The notes beneath the pieces were generated by a model that did not search any database, had not been told where the DNA came from, and saw only the letters and a program-made list of their open reading frames with translations. Both the position numbers and the translations under genes were made by a program. From Halapricum hydrolyticum (lineage in GTDB: Archaea; Halobacteriota; Halobacteria; Halobacteriales; Haloarculaceae), in assembly GCF_025517535.1 (NCBI RefSeq), contig NZ_JAOPKC010000001.1, forward strand, positions 310,001 through 374,000: DNA of 64,000 bases, read 5' to 3'. This document shows positions 42,056-51,094 of this stretch, piece after piece; positions within the stretch are counted from its first letter, which is position 1, and each line of letters begins with the position of its first letter.

Positions 42056-44701
42056 ATGGCGACTGAGAATCAGTCGGGCCCACCCCCGGATGCGGGTGGG
42101 GTCTCTCGCCGGACGCTACTGAAAGCCGGCGCGGGCGCGGCGACGGTCGGCGCGATCACGACGCGCCCGGGCCCGCTCGAGGACGTCGAGATCTCCCCAG
42201 TCGGCGAGGCCGACGCCGCGATCGGCGTCGCGACGGTCGCCCTCGCGTCGGTCATGGCCGGCGGCGTCGTCGCGTCGGGCGCGCTGTACGGTGCGAAGGT
42301 CAAGGACTACCGCGAAATGCTCGCGGACGTCCAGAAGGACCAGGTCGAAGCACACGCCAGCGCCTACGACGAGATGGACGAATACGGCTTCCAGATCCTC
42401 GAGTGGGAGAACACGCTCGCGGACTCGATGACCCAGGCGCACATCAACGCTCGCGACGCCGTCGCCGACGCCTGGGAAGCCGGCAAATCGGCCAGCGAGG
42501 CCCAGAGCGACGCCTACGCCGAGATCGACGACTACTACGCCGAGCGCGTCGAGCACAATCTGTGGGTGCGGACGGCGAAAAGCCTCTCACAGATCGCCCG
42601 CGCGCTGTACAACGGATCCGAGGCCGTGATCGCCTCTGGCGAGTACGACTACAACTCGAGCAATCCGTGGTGTGGCCCGATCGTCGAACATCCGACCTAC
42701 GGCACGCGCTCGTGGTCGATGCTGCTCGACCAGTCCGAACCGATCGAGGTTTCGCTGCGAAACGGCTCGACGGTCGAGATCGCCCTGCCGGACTTCAAGA
42801 TCGAGTGGGACTCGAGCGATGTCTCCGACGGCGACTACGAGACGACGGTCAACACCTACGACTTCCTCGAGGGCCACATCGACGATACGATCGACCTTAC
42901 GGCGACGATCGACGGGGAAAATGCGTCTTGGAATGGCGGGATCAACATCCCAAACGTCCCCGACGCTGATCTCGCCGGCTACCAGGTCATGCAGCTGCGC
43001 GACGACTTTGTCCGGATCCGCTCAATGATCGACGATCAGGCCCAGCAGGTCAAAGACGGCTACTACCTGAGCCTCGTCGAAGACATCTACTACGCGCTCG
43101 ACCAGGGCTGGATCACGCCGAACGACCTCCGCGGGATCGACGGCCTCGCGCAAGAACTCGCCGGCACCGAAGACGCCAGCGCCGACGCCTACATCCTCGC
43201 GCTGACGTCGATGCTCGATCGCGTCCAGCCGGATCTATCAAAACTCGCGTCGATGTCAGCCGGCTACAACGGGTTTACCGGCCGGTCTGTCATTACCGAC
43301 GACTCGGGCACCCGTAACATCTACCCCGGAAAATACGCCGAGGCCGCGACTTACGAGGGCCTACTCTTTGCCGAGTCTGTCCCGTCGTCTGGTCTCGACG
43401 CTGGTGCAAGGTATGTTTGCGATCCTACCGTTTTGGCAGGGACGGCAGGCAACAACTTCCTTGGCGTCGATACCTCTGGGAACGAACTTTGGAGCGATGG
43501 GCAAGGCGGTGTTGTCAAGGCCATTGAGGTCGGACCCGCTGGCCGAACAGTCTTCGTATCTGCTGGCCCCGATCTCTACGCCATTGACATGGACTCCATG
43601 TCTCAAAAGTGGTCTGTAACTGGATACCCTGAGGATGTCGAAGCTCTCGCCGCTGGACGTGACGGACAATATCTCTACGTTGCAGAAGGGGACTCAACGC
43701 GCAAGCTCGACGCCACTGACGGGACGGAACAGTGGATATATGAGGGATTTACGACAGATAATCAGGTCTATGATCTGTGCCTCTCCCCTGATGGGTCCTC
43801 TCTCTACGCCGCTTGTTCGGAGATGACGACAAGCAGCGACGGTAAGGTTGTATCTCTGGCTACTAGTGACGGAACTGAGAATTGGAATTATACCACATAT
43901 GAGTCAAACAAAGGTGTCGCTACTGCCCCTGACGGTAGTGCTGTCTATGCTGCTGTCGGACAGAATGTAGTCTCTCTATCCCCGTCTGACGGGACTGAGA
44001 ACTGGTCAGTGAGTCTGTCCGACTACCCCTCGAACATTGAGGTCACGCCTGATGGAACTGGCCTCATTGTCACTATCGCGTCGACAGTTAAGCGGCTGGA
44101 TTCCGATGATGGCACGGAAGAGTGGTCTGTCTCTATCTCTAATGCAGTCAAGGACCTGATTTTCTCCCCGGATGGGTCCGTCTACGTCGCAACACAGGGC
44201 GGTGTCACTACGTTGGATCCATCGGACGGCACACAGGGCTGGTCCCTCTCTAAATCCAATTACGTTATGTCTATTACAATCCCATATAATCCGGTCATCC
44301 GACCCGATCTCTCAGTCGCTGGGACGATCTCGGGCGCGTACTTCTACGACGCTTCGAGCTCGACCGAGCACAAGCTGATGAGCGGGCTCTTGAAAATCGA
44401 GTCTATGACCGACCAGGACGGCAACAACATCGACACGACGGACACGAGCGACTGGGGCTCGCCGGACTACGATCAGGACAATATGGAAAGCTGGTCGGAC
44501 TACTGGTACAAGGTCCAGGACTTCCGCGACACCTTCCGCGACTGGTACGAGCAGGGCGACACGTCGCTGTTCACAAGCTCGAGCGACGACGGCGGTTGGT
44601 GGCCGCCGGACTTCTGGCCGTCGTGGCTGCCATCCGATCCGATCGGCGCGGCGATCGTCGTGCTGCTCGGGATCGCGGGCTTCAACGTCGCAACGTCCTG
44701 A
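42056..44701 (+). CDS. envelope spike protein (HRPV-type), with inserted beta-propeller
   Basis: Major surface spike of 881 residues. A Tat signal (VSRRTLLKAGAGAATVGAIT) lies near residue 16. A conserved N-terminal helical part follows (ALYGAKVKDYREMLADVQKD and further, residues 80-190), matching the envelope N-terminal domain of pleolipoviruses. Beta-rich parts with N-x-T/S sites come next, and a C-terminal anchor (DPIGAAIVVLLGIAGFNVAT). Residues about 440-755 are different: repeats ending DGTENW, DGTEEWSV and DGTQGWSL form a six- or seven-blade propeller. That part is AT-richer than its flanks. Pleolipovirus spikes are usually around 500-550 residues, so the propeller accounts for most of the excess. 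Confidence 0.85.
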   Translation: MATENQSGPPPDAGGVSRRTLLKAGAGAATVGAITTRPGPLEDVEISPVGEADAAIGVATVALASVMAGGVVASGALYGAKVKDYREMLADVQKDQVEAHASAYDEMDEYGFQILEWENTLADSMTQAHINARDAVADAWEAGKSASEAQSDAYAEIDDYYAERVEHNLWVRTAKSLSQIARALYNGSEAVIASGEYDYNSSNPWCGPIVEHPTYGTRSWSMLLDQSEPIEVSLRNGSTVEIALPDFKIEWDSSDVSDGDYETTVNTYDFLEGHIDDTIDLTATIDGENASWNGGINIPNVPDADLAGYQVMQLRDDFVRIRSMIDDQAQQVKDGYYLSLVEDIYYALDQGWITPNDLRGIDGLAQELAGTEDASADAYILALTSMLDRVQPDLSKLASMSAGYNGFTGRSVITDDSGTRNIYPGKYAEAATYEGLLFAESVPSSGLDAGARYVCDPTVLAGTAGNNFLGVDTSGNELWSDGQGGVVKAIEVGPAGRTVFVSAGPDLYAIDMDSMSQKWSVTGYPEDVEALAAGRDGQYLYVAEGDSTRKLDATDGTEQWIYEGFTTDNQVYDLCLSPDGSSLYAACSEMTTSSDGKVVSLATSDGTENWNYTTYESNKGVATAPDGSAVYAAVGQNVVSLSPSDGTENWSVSLSDYPSNIEVTPDGTGLIVTIASTVKRLDSDDGTEEWSVSISNAVKDLIFSPDGSVYVATQGGVTTLDPSDGTQGWSLSKSNYVMSITIPYNPVIRPDLSVAGTISGAYFYDASSSTEHKLMSGLLKIESMTDQDGNNIDTTDTSDWGSPDYDQDNMESWSDYWYKVQDFRDTFRDWYEQGDTSLFTSSSDDGGWWPPDFWPSWLPSDPIGAAIVVLLGIAGFNVATS

Positions 44702-44724
44702 TACCACTCTTTTTCATCAAAACC

Positions 44725-45336
44725 ATGACGCCACACCTACGTACTTCACGGCGAGTCGCAGAGACGCTAATTATCACAGTCACGCTGCTGCTGGTCTTCC
44801 TCGGGCTCGCGTTCCTGGCCGCGAGCGCGAGCGCCCAAGAACTCCCCGGCGACGGTACCCCGACGCCGACACCCACGCCCGAAGGCACGGACGTCGTCGA
44901 GCAGCTGGGCGATCTCGTCGTTCACTCCTACGAGTACGACGGGGACGTCATGACGGTCAAAGCCACCTGGCGCGGCGACACGCCGACGACGCTGACGCTG
45001 GTCGAAATGCTCGAGATGGACTCGGGCGGCGCGACCGAGATCTCCTACAAGCAGGTCCGACTGTTGCCCGACGAGACGACGACGATCGAGATCGCTCTCG
45101 AGGAACGCTCGAGCGGGACGGCCGCGGCGCTGCTCTCGACGCCCGAGTCCGTCGAGCGCGGCGACGCGCTGGTCTTACAGTCGGGCGACGTCGTCGAGCG
45201 GGGCCCGATCCCCTTCGGGACGGCCTCGCTGCTGATCGGCCTAGCGGCGATCGGCGGCGCGGGCATGGCCTTCGCGCTGACCGCGCGCTCCTATCGCGAC
45301 GATCATGAGGGCGAACGGAGGGAACGGATCGCATGA
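44725..45336 (+). CDS. secreted protein with C-terminal helix, structural operon
   Basis: A 203-residue protein with a hydrophobic signal (IITVTLLLVFLGLAFLAASA), a Pro/Thr linker (DGTPTPTPTPEG), a beta-rich domain of about 95 residues, and a C-terminal helix (ASLLIGLAAIGGAGMAFALT) before a charged tail. Its stop overlaps the ATG of the next gene. Position suggests the ORF6-like envelope-associated protein of pleolipoviruses. Confidence 0.7.
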   Translation: MTPHLRTSRRVAETLIITVTLLLVFLGLAFLAASASAQELPGDGTPTPTPTPEGTDVVEQLGDLVVHSYEYDGDVMTVKATWRGDTPTTLTLVEMLEMDSGGATEISYKQVRLLPDETTTIEIALEERSSGTAAALLSTPESVERGDALVLQSGDVVERGPIPFGTASLLIGLAAIGGAGMAFALTARSYRDDHEGERRERIA

Positions 45337-45590
45337 AGGACCAGCCACCTGGCGATCCACCGGCGTTCATTCCAGACCGCTGGTCGGCGGCCATGCGAAC
45401 GCTGTACGGCCGCTACTACGACCCGGCGCTTGACACAATGACGGCGATCGCTGCCGGCCTCGCCCTCTTGGGGGCCTACGGTCTGCGTGCCGACATCGAC
45501 GGCTCACTGCAGGTCATCGTCGCCGCGGCGGCACTTCTGGCGTACTTCTTGGCGGTCGCTGTCTGGGACGAACGGAGGTGGCGCGCATGA
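45333..45590 (+). CDS. small membrane protein, 85 aa
   Basis: Two predicted helices (about residues 38-56 and 58-76) after a polar start (MKDQPPGDPPAFIPDRWSAA). It overlaps its neighbours at both ends (ATGA). Function unknown; likely virion assembly. Confidence 0.7.
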   Translation: MKDQPPGDPPAFIPDRWSAAMRTLYGRYYDPALDTMTAIAAGLALLGAYGLRADIDGSLQVIVAAAALLAYFLAVAVWDERRWRA

Positions 45591-46435
45591 CCTCGAGCGA
45601 CAGTCGCGTCCCGGGCTGGATCGTCGCCCCAATCGCGACCGCGCGCGAGGTCGTCGGCAACAACCGGCGGGCGTCCTACCTGGCCGTCGTGATTCTCGCG
45701 GGCCTGTACGCGACCGGGAACCTCCCGAGCGTCGGGATCCCGTCGTGGTGGCCCGCCGCCGGCGTCGCCGCGGCGGCCGCGTACTTCGGCGGGAAACGCG
45801 CGGCGAAAAGTATCCTCGAGCTCGTCCCTGAGAAAGACGGGATCCTCCTCGTCGAATTCCAGGCCGACGATCCGGGCGGCGGCGCGATCTACGAACTCTC
45901 GGAAGAAGCCTTCGAGGACATGTGGATCGCCGGCGGCGACCTCTATCAGTGGGACAATTCGCCTCGGCGCGTCTACGAGGTCCGCGAGTACGACCCTGAG
46001 CTCAACTGGGCGGTCGGCAACTGGCGAGAAGCGCCGCCGGGAAGCGCCCTCGCGTCACACGCGACCGTCGACGACGCCCTGGCGGCGATCCGCGAGCTGC
46101 GGGAAGACCTCGAGCCCGATGCCGCCGAGGCTCGCGAGCTTCGCCGGCGGATCCGCGGGATCATTCGCGAGCTCGACAAAGAGCGCGCCGAGGCTCAACA
46201 GGCGATCCTCGACGATCACCTGGCGCCCGATCTCGGCGGGTCGCGCTCGATCGACGAGATCGTCGACGAGCACATTCCCGACGAGATCCACCCGGCCAAT
46301 GGCGCGAGCGAGCGCGAGCGCCCGCCCGACGCGCCGCGACCGGGCCCGAAGGAAAACGGCGACAGTCCCGACGACGACGGCGACGACACGCTCGAGGGAC
46401 TCAAGGCCGCCCTGGCCGGTGAGGCCGATGGGTGA
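45587..46435 (+). CDS. pleolipovirus ORF7-like membrane protein
   Basis: A 282-residue protein. It has two helices near the N terminus (ASYLAVVILAGLYATGNLPS; PAAGVAAAAAYFGGKRAAK), then a soluble beta domain (DGILLVEFQADDPGGGAIYE), a coiled coil (ELREDLEPDAAEARELRRRI onward) and a disordered acidic tail. ATG 45587 has a good GGAGGTG box seven bases upstream. Conserved pleolipovirus genes between spike and ATPase have this layout; the role is unknown. Confidence 0.75.
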   Translation: MTSSDSRVPGWIVAPIATAREVVGNNRRASYLAVVILAGLYATGNLPSVGIPSWWPAAGVAAAAAYFGGKRAAKSILELVPEKDGILLVEFQADDPGGGAIYELSEEAFEDMWIAGGDLYQWDNSPRRVYEVREYDPELNWAVGNWREAPPGSALASHATVDDALAAIRELREDLEPDAAEARELRRRIRGIIRELDKERAEAQQAILDDHLAPDLGGSRSIDEIVDEHIPDEIHPANGASERERPPDAPRPGPKENGDSPDDDGDDTLEGLKAALAGEADG

Positions 46436-47510
46436 CGGATCAGCCTTCGCCGCGGCCGAGATCGGGACGGAACTACGCGGCGGGCCAGCCGAGTCGGTCC
46501 GATCCTTCGCCGGTCTGATCGACGACGATCGCGGCCGGGCGCTGCTGAACTACTACGACTCACTGCTCGACGTCCCGGTCGAAGAAACGCGGATCGGCCG
46601 CGAGATTATCGCGAACTACTCGACGGACACGATCGACACGGCCGTCGGCTCGTCGTCGGTCAACCAGATGAAAGCCGCGACCGGCCTCACGAACCAGGCC
46701 CAGGACGGCCGGGACTTCTACGGCCAGGTCGCGAGTCGTCTCGAGAGCGAAGGCGCGGTCGGGATCATGTTCGGGCCGCCGGGCGCCGGGAAGACCGCAA
46801 CAACGTTCGACGTCGCGAGCGCCTGGCAGGCGCGGACTGGCGGCGCCGTGATCGGCAACACGTCGTATTCGGGCTTCGACCGCCAGTTTACCAGCGACAC
46901 CGAAATGCTCGAGGCAATGGGCTCGATCGAGGGGCCGGTCCTCGCGCTGATCGACGAGGTCGCCCAGGAACTCTCGGGCTTCGGGAAGGGCTCGAAACAG
47001 GCCGAGGCCTTCTCCGACGCGCTGCTCTTTATCCGCAAGAAGGAACGCCGACACGGCAAGTACGCGAAAAAGGGATCGGCGCTGCTGGTCGGCCACACTC
47101 GCAAGAAGGTCGCGAAGCCGATCCGGCGCGTCGCGAGCTTCGGGATCGAGAAGCCACACCAAGACCAGCCGGACAAAGCGCGCCTGCTCGACAGCGAGGG
47201 CGGGAAAGATACGTGGGACGAGGCTGGTAGCTTCCAGGGCCTCACCGACACCGCCGAGACGTACGCCGAGTACGAGCCCAGCGAGTTTACCATCGAGGAA
47301 GCCTACGACGAGGACGAGGCCGAGTCGGTCGATCTCGACAAAGCGAAGAAACAGCAGGCGATCGAGACGGTTGTACGGGCCCACGTCGAGCAGGACATGA
47401 CCTACGAGGACGCCGCCGGCCTGGTCGAGTACGGCGAGTACTGGGTGGGTGAGCGCGTGCGCGAGTGGAAAGACGGCGACCATGATTTTGTCGACGTCGA
47501 CCGGCCGTGA
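46428..47510 (+). CDS. P-loop ATPase, pleolipovirus VP8-like
   Basis: A 360-residue ATPase. Walker A is FGPPGAGKTATTFD near residue 117; Walker B is VLALIDEVAQELSG near residue 175. A VGHTRKKV motif follows, then a C-terminal helix-turn-helix-like part (VRAHVEQDMTYEDAAGLVEY). Pleolipoviruses encode an AAA-type ATPase at this position, probably for genome handling or assembly. It starts at ATG 46428, overlapping the previous stop. It is the last gene of the operon. Confidence 0.85.
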   Translation: MGDGSAFAAAEIGTELRGGPAESVRSFAGLIDDDRGRALLNYYDSLLDVPVEETRIGREIIANYSTDTIDTAVGSSSVNQMKAATGLTNQAQDGRDFYGQVASRLESEGAVGIMFGPPGAGKTATTFDVASAWQARTGGAVIGNTSYSGFDRQFTSDTEMLEAMGSIEGPVLALIDEVAQELSGFGKGSKQAEAFSDALLFIRKKERRHGKYAKKGSALLVGHTRKKVAKPIRRVASFGIEKPHQDQPDKARLLDSEGGKDTWDEAGSFQGLTDTAETYAEYEPSEFTIEEAYDEDEAESVDLDKAKKQQAIETVVRAHVEQDMTYEDAAGLVEYGEYWVGERVREWKDGDHDFVDVDRP

Positions 47511-47952
47511 TCTGACAGACCGCGGCCCGATCGCCCGAGGGTGGGTGGCTGGGGGCGCCCCCCGATTACAGTTTTTACACGCGGGCGCATAGCGGGGGTT
47601 TCTCTCGATAATCTCGCACCCGGTTGCTTGGCAGAGTTATCAGAAAGAAAATATTTCTACGGCCGGCTACGCTCGGCCCGGCTTATCAAGTGCGGTGGTA
47701 TTGCGGCGCGGTCGGTGCGGTCCGAACGACCGAGCGCCAGCGAGGGAGTGTGGGTATTTTGCTATTGTGGGCTTACCCACACCCCCTAAGGCCCCTTGCC
47801 CGGGCGCTGAGAACGCGACGACCGCCGCGGTCGCGAAGGCCACGGCTCGAGCGCGCTAAGTGAAACTGGGGTTGTACTTCTCGAGCGTTTTAACTCAGAT
47901 ATGGTTGTGGAAAAAAGGGTGTTGGCCGGTGTTGCCACTACCGAGTAACCCG
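47511..47952. other. non-coding region between ATPase and DUF7845 genes, with a 9-bp hairpin
   Basis: About 440 bases between two convergent genes with no convincing frame. GTGTGGGTA (47,748-47,756) pairs with TACCCACAC (47,774-47,782) across a 17-base loop. There are also many short GC-rich inverted repeats and a TTGTGGAAAAAAGGG tract near 47,911. Candidate terminator for both operons, or an origin for the DUF7845 protein. Confidence 0.45.
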
Positions 47953-49584
47953 CTACCGGAGGGCTCGATAGTGACCTTTCCCGAGGATCTTCCCGCCGAC
48001 GACGACGCGACGGTCGGGGTACTCGTTGCCGTCGGTGTCGCGCCAGGTGATCGTTGCGTTCTCGAAGCGTCGCGTCAGCAGGCTCGAGCGCTCGGCGGCG
48101 TCGAGCCCGGCGCGGAGGATCTGGCGGATCTCGGTGTCGGACAGTGGCTTCGAGATCTCGAGCTCGAGCTCGGGACGCTGCTTGATCACCTGGACGCCGT
48201 GACGTCGAAGCCACTCGGTCAGCGGGCCGTCGTCGCGCCGCAGAAGGTCGTGCTCCTCGGCCACCTGGCGGATCGACTGAGTGGCCCAGTCGGCCGTCTC
48301 GCGGACTTTGTCGACGATCGACCGGACGTGATCGCGCGTCACGTTATCGGCAAAGTCGACGATCCCGTCGTCGGTGCGCAACAGCGACCGCAACTTATCG
48401 ACGAGCCGGTACACGGTCGACGTCCCGCTCTCGGCCTCGTCAGCGAGCTCCTCGTAGTGCATGGCGCCGCCGTCGGTCAGCACAGTCAGCAACTCCTCTT
48501 GTGTCGGACTCAACTCGGTGCGGATCAACTCGGTCTCGGCGTGCTTCTCGATCTCGTCGCGCAACTCCGGCAACGGATTCTCTCGAAGGCTCGGCTCGAC
48601 GTCAGCGGGCTCGACGCCGAAGTACGGATCCGTCGAGATCCACACCCCCGCATCCGGGCCCAGGGGAAGGCCGGCCCAGTGAACGACGTTATACAGCGTC
48701 TCGTCGAGCTCCTTGAGGACGTCCTGGAGCGCGTCGATCGGGACGGCGCCCTCGGGATCGTACTCGTTCGACAGCGCGACCTCGAGCTTCGGGTGACTCA
48801 ACGGATCACCGCTGGCCTCGCCGCGCGGATTCGCCGGGTGGTAGTTTTTGATCCGCTTCCCGTGCTCGCGCCCGTCTCGATCAGGCAACAGCATGGCCCA
48901 GGTGTCGGGATCGGTCGCGACACTCTGGTAGTGGCCGACGATCTCCTCGTGATCCCACTTGTACGCACCGCGGCCGCGCTGATCGCTCGCGACGTCGGCC
49001 AGCTGGTCGAGGATCCCGCCGGCGCCGACGATCCGGTCCTCGCTGGCCTGGCGCGCCAGGCGGACGTAGCGCTCGATCTGATAGGCCCGAGAGAACTCGT
49101 GGGGCTCGCCGGTGAAGTACTCGCGATTGAGGCCGATATGCTCGGCGAACGCGACCAGGAGCTCGCGCGCCTCGCTCGGCTCGAGGTTTGTCGTGATCAG
49201 CTGTACACGGACAGACTCGGGGAGATCGTCGGGAAGCGCCTGCATATCCTCATCCGAATTGACGTTTTTTGTGTTCGGAAACCCGGGCCGAAACTGAATC
49301 ACGGCGTCTTTGTCGCCGATCTCGTCGAGCGCTTCGACGGTGTAGCTGTACTCGTACATGCCGTGCTCGAAGTCCTGATCCTCGGGCGGGGCGATCTGCC
49401 CCTTCCACTGGTTCGACTTCACGACGTCCCACGTCTCGCCGATCGCGTCGAACGGCTCGAGGTAGTCCGCCTGGTCGGGCTCGAAGACACTCACGACGCC
49501 CCAGTACGGACTAAGCCCGTGCTCGTCGAACAGCAGTTTCAACCCGAGCCCGTGTGTCTCGAGGGCGACGGGGTGCTGGCTCAC
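47953..49584 (-). CDS. DUF7845 family protein, probable viral replication protein
   Basis: A 543-residue soluble protein. A helix-turn-helix lies near residues 335-375 (SPTQEELLTVLTDGGAMHYE, then STVYRLVDKLRSL). The N-terminal 300 residues (LLFDEHGLSPYWGVVSVFEP; RPGFPNTKNVNSDED) are unique to the family. Such genes occur on haloarchaeal plasmids and SNJ2-like viruses in the place of a replication gene, transcribed against the structural operon. The biochemical function is not known to me from motifs alone. Confidence 0.65.
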   Translation of the reverse strand: MSQHPVALETHGLGLKLLFDEHGLSPYWGVVSVFEPDQADYLEPFDAIGETWDVVKSNQWKGQIAPPEDQDFEHGMYEYSYTVEALDEIGDKDAVIQFRPGFPNTKNVNSDEDMQALPDDLPESVRVQLITTNLEPSEARELLVAFAEHIGLNREYFTGEPHEFSRAYQIERYVRLARQASEDRIVGAGGILDQLADVASDQRGRGAYKWDHEEIVGHYQSVATDPDTWAMLLPDRDGREHGKRIKNYHPANPRGEASGDPLSHPKLEVALSNEYDPEGAVPIDALQDVLKELDETLYNVVHWAGLPLGPDAGVWISTDPYFGVEPADVEPSLRENPLPELRDEIEKHAETELIRTELSPTQEELLTVLTDGGAMHYEELADEAESGTSTVYRLVDKLRSLLRTDDGIVDFADNVTRDHVRSIVDKVRETADWATQSIRQVAEEHDLLRRDDGPLTEWLRRHGVQVIKQRPELELEISKPLSDTEIRQILRAGLDAAERSSLLTRRFENATITWRDTDGNEYPDRRVVVGGKILGKGHYRALR

Positions 49585-50216
49585 GTCGACTCACCCCCGT
49601 CGGTAACAGCGTAGTGCTCGAGCTCGGCCTGGCCCGGCGGGTGGTAATTGTCGATCTCCTCGCGCAACCACCGCATTTGATCGCCGATCCCGCCGAGGTC
49701 GTCGTCGCGAAACGGAAATTCGATGTGCCGCGCCTCGTTCGTGAGCGTCTCCTCGATGTGCTGAAGATACGTTTCACCGACTAAGACGACGTAATGGGCG
49801 TGAATCGCCCGAAACGACAGCGACGTCTGGATCTCCCCCGCTGTCAATACGGACCATCGGCCGGCCTCGTAATCACCGATGTAGCTGTCTGATTGCGGAT
49901 CGAGGGAAGCGTCGTAAGCCTCGATCTCGTCGTCAGGGTGGATTAGCCCGTGCTCTGCCGAGAGGATCAACCACTCGTCGCAACAAGTTTCGGCGTACTC
50001 TCGCTTCAGCTGGAAGTAATTCGACGTGTACAGCTCTTTTGCGGGCACGGTCTCGCCGTCGTCGAGATCTTGCTTTGCGGATCCGCACCCGACGATCGCG
50101 ATCCGGGGGGTCGCGACGCAATCGCGACAGTACTGGCCGTCCTCGTGAACGAAAGCGGACTCGAGGCCACCTTCGGGCGAGAGTCGAGACCCACACCCAA
50201 GACAGCGCTCGCTCAT
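49581..50216 (-). CDS. DUF6884-domain protein with N-terminal zinc ribbon
   Basis: A 211-residue protein. Residues 1-35 hold two Cys pairs (CLGCGSRL; YCRDCV). The rest is a DUF6884-type fold: IAIVGCGSAKQDL, then KELYTSNYFQLKREYAE and WLILSAEHGLIHPDDEIEAY. This family is related to YaaA/DUF328-like proteins and is frequent in viruses; a nucleotide or DNA-related role is possible. It overlaps the DUF7845 gene start and its own upstream neighbour. Confidence 0.75.
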   Translation of the reverse strand: MSERCLGCGSRLSPEGGLESAFVHEDGQYCRDCVATPRIAIVGCGSAKQDLDDGETVPAKELYTSNYFQLKREYAETCCDEWLILSAEHGLIHPDDEIEAYDASLDPQSDSYIGDYEAGRWSVLTAGEIQTSLSFRAIHAHYVVLVGETYLQHIEETLTNEARHIEFPFRDDDLGGIGDQMRWLREEIDNYHPPGQAELEHYAVTDGGEST

Positions 50217-50446
50217 CGGCCGATCACCTCAAGCCGATCCCAGGCGACATTGACCAGCCCGGCGTCGGTGACGACGTCGGCCCGCTCGGGATCGCCCTCG
50301 TACAGCCACACGCTCGCGAGCGCTCCCTCGTGGCCGGCCGCCGAGACACGCATGCCGACTGTCGCGTGCTCGTCGTCGACGGCCCATCCCTCGGGAAGGC
50401 GCGGCGGCTGATAGTCGACGACGTCCTCAGGACTCACGTCGACCAC
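50213..50446 (-). CDS. hypothetical provirus protein, 77 aa
   Basis: A small beta-rich protein (VDDEHATVGMRVSAAGHEGA), no helix, no known family. It starts with GTG at 50446, preceded by an AGAGGTG box. First gene of the DUF7845 operon; overlaps the next by 4 bases. Confidence 0.6.
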   Translation of the reverse strand: MVDVSPEDVVDYQPPRLPEGWAVDDEHATVGMRVSAAGHEGALASVWLYEGDPERADVVTDAGLVNVAWDRLEVIGR

Positions 50447-50576
50447 CTCTGGTAAGATTTACAAGAGATCCCTGAGAACCGCCGTCGGGCGGGCGACTGA
50501 CTCCCGACACCCCAACCTGCTCTACCGGCGTCGTCGATCACCGCCCGTCCGTCCGAAGCCATTATCGGCCGACGTG

Positions 50577-50645
50577 GGCACCCGGCGTGCCCGGGTGCCA
50601 CTCTCCACCCCCAGACCCCCCACCTTTCCCCTGTTTGCAGCTGGC
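50577..50645 (+). promoter_or_regulatory. hairpin plus C-rich element (second copy)
   Basis: GGCACCCGG / CCGGGTGCC with a 5-base loop (50,577-50,599) is followed by a C-rich run ending CCACCTTTCCCCTGTTT. The layout and several words match the element at 2,458-2,520. It lies in a gene-free gap between two minus-strand operons of the provirus. Confidence 0.5.
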
Positions 50646-50708
50646 CGCGAGTAACTGCGTTGTCGACAGATTTACAGGCTGAGGCCCGCAAAACAGCAAT
50701 AGCGAGCG

Positions 50709-50840
50709 TCAGAGTGAATCACCTCTGTTCGTAGTGGTCCAGGGGAACGACACTCGCTCCGACCGCTCGACGTCGTACAGGCGGCTCGCTCGGACGAAGG
50801 TAGGGCTTCGCCCGGGCACTTCGGTTTCTTCGGACGTCAC
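50709..50840 (-). CDS. tiny hypothetical protein, 43 aa
   Basis: Starts with GTG overlapping the stop of the previous gene (GTGA), reading VTSEETEVPGRSPTFVRASR and ending TTTNRGDSL. No motif. Coupling to the upstream gene is the main support. Confidence 0.5.
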   Translation of the reverse strand: MTSEETEVPGRSPTFVRASRLYDVERSERVSFPWTTTNRGDSL

Positions 50841-51094
50841 AGCTCATCACCGCCTGGGTAGTCGACGATCTCCGGCTCGAGATCAACCTCGTAGCGCTGG
50901 TAGAGACCGGCCGTAAGAACGAACACGGCGTACCAGAGTGGGCCGAACTCGTCGTACGTCTTGACTACCTGCCGACGAACTTCGGCGGGGCCGACAGTGA
51001 GCACGCCATTCAGCAGATGAAACAGGTGGGCGGCGATCGCGACGCCGATATAGACGCCGACGAATCTCACGCCGACCTCGAGATAGGCGCTCAC
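50837..51094 (-). CDS. small membrane protein, 85 aa
   Basis: An N-terminal helix (VRFVGVYIGVAIAAHLFHLL) and a second hydrophobic stretch (PLWYAVFVLTAGLYQRY) are separated by a polar loop, with an acidic tail. It starts with GTG overlapping the upstream stop. Unknown function. Confidence 0.65.
   Translation of the reverse strand: MSAYLEVGVRFVGVYIGVAIAAHLFHLLNGVLTVGPAEVRRQVVKTYDEFGPLWYAVFVLTAGLYQRYEVDLEPEIVDYPGGDEL

Noticed and set aside
50434..50691. 85-codon minus-strand frame in the provirus gap
   Set aside because: Covers the hairpin and C-rich element, has no coupling to neighbours and unlikely composition.
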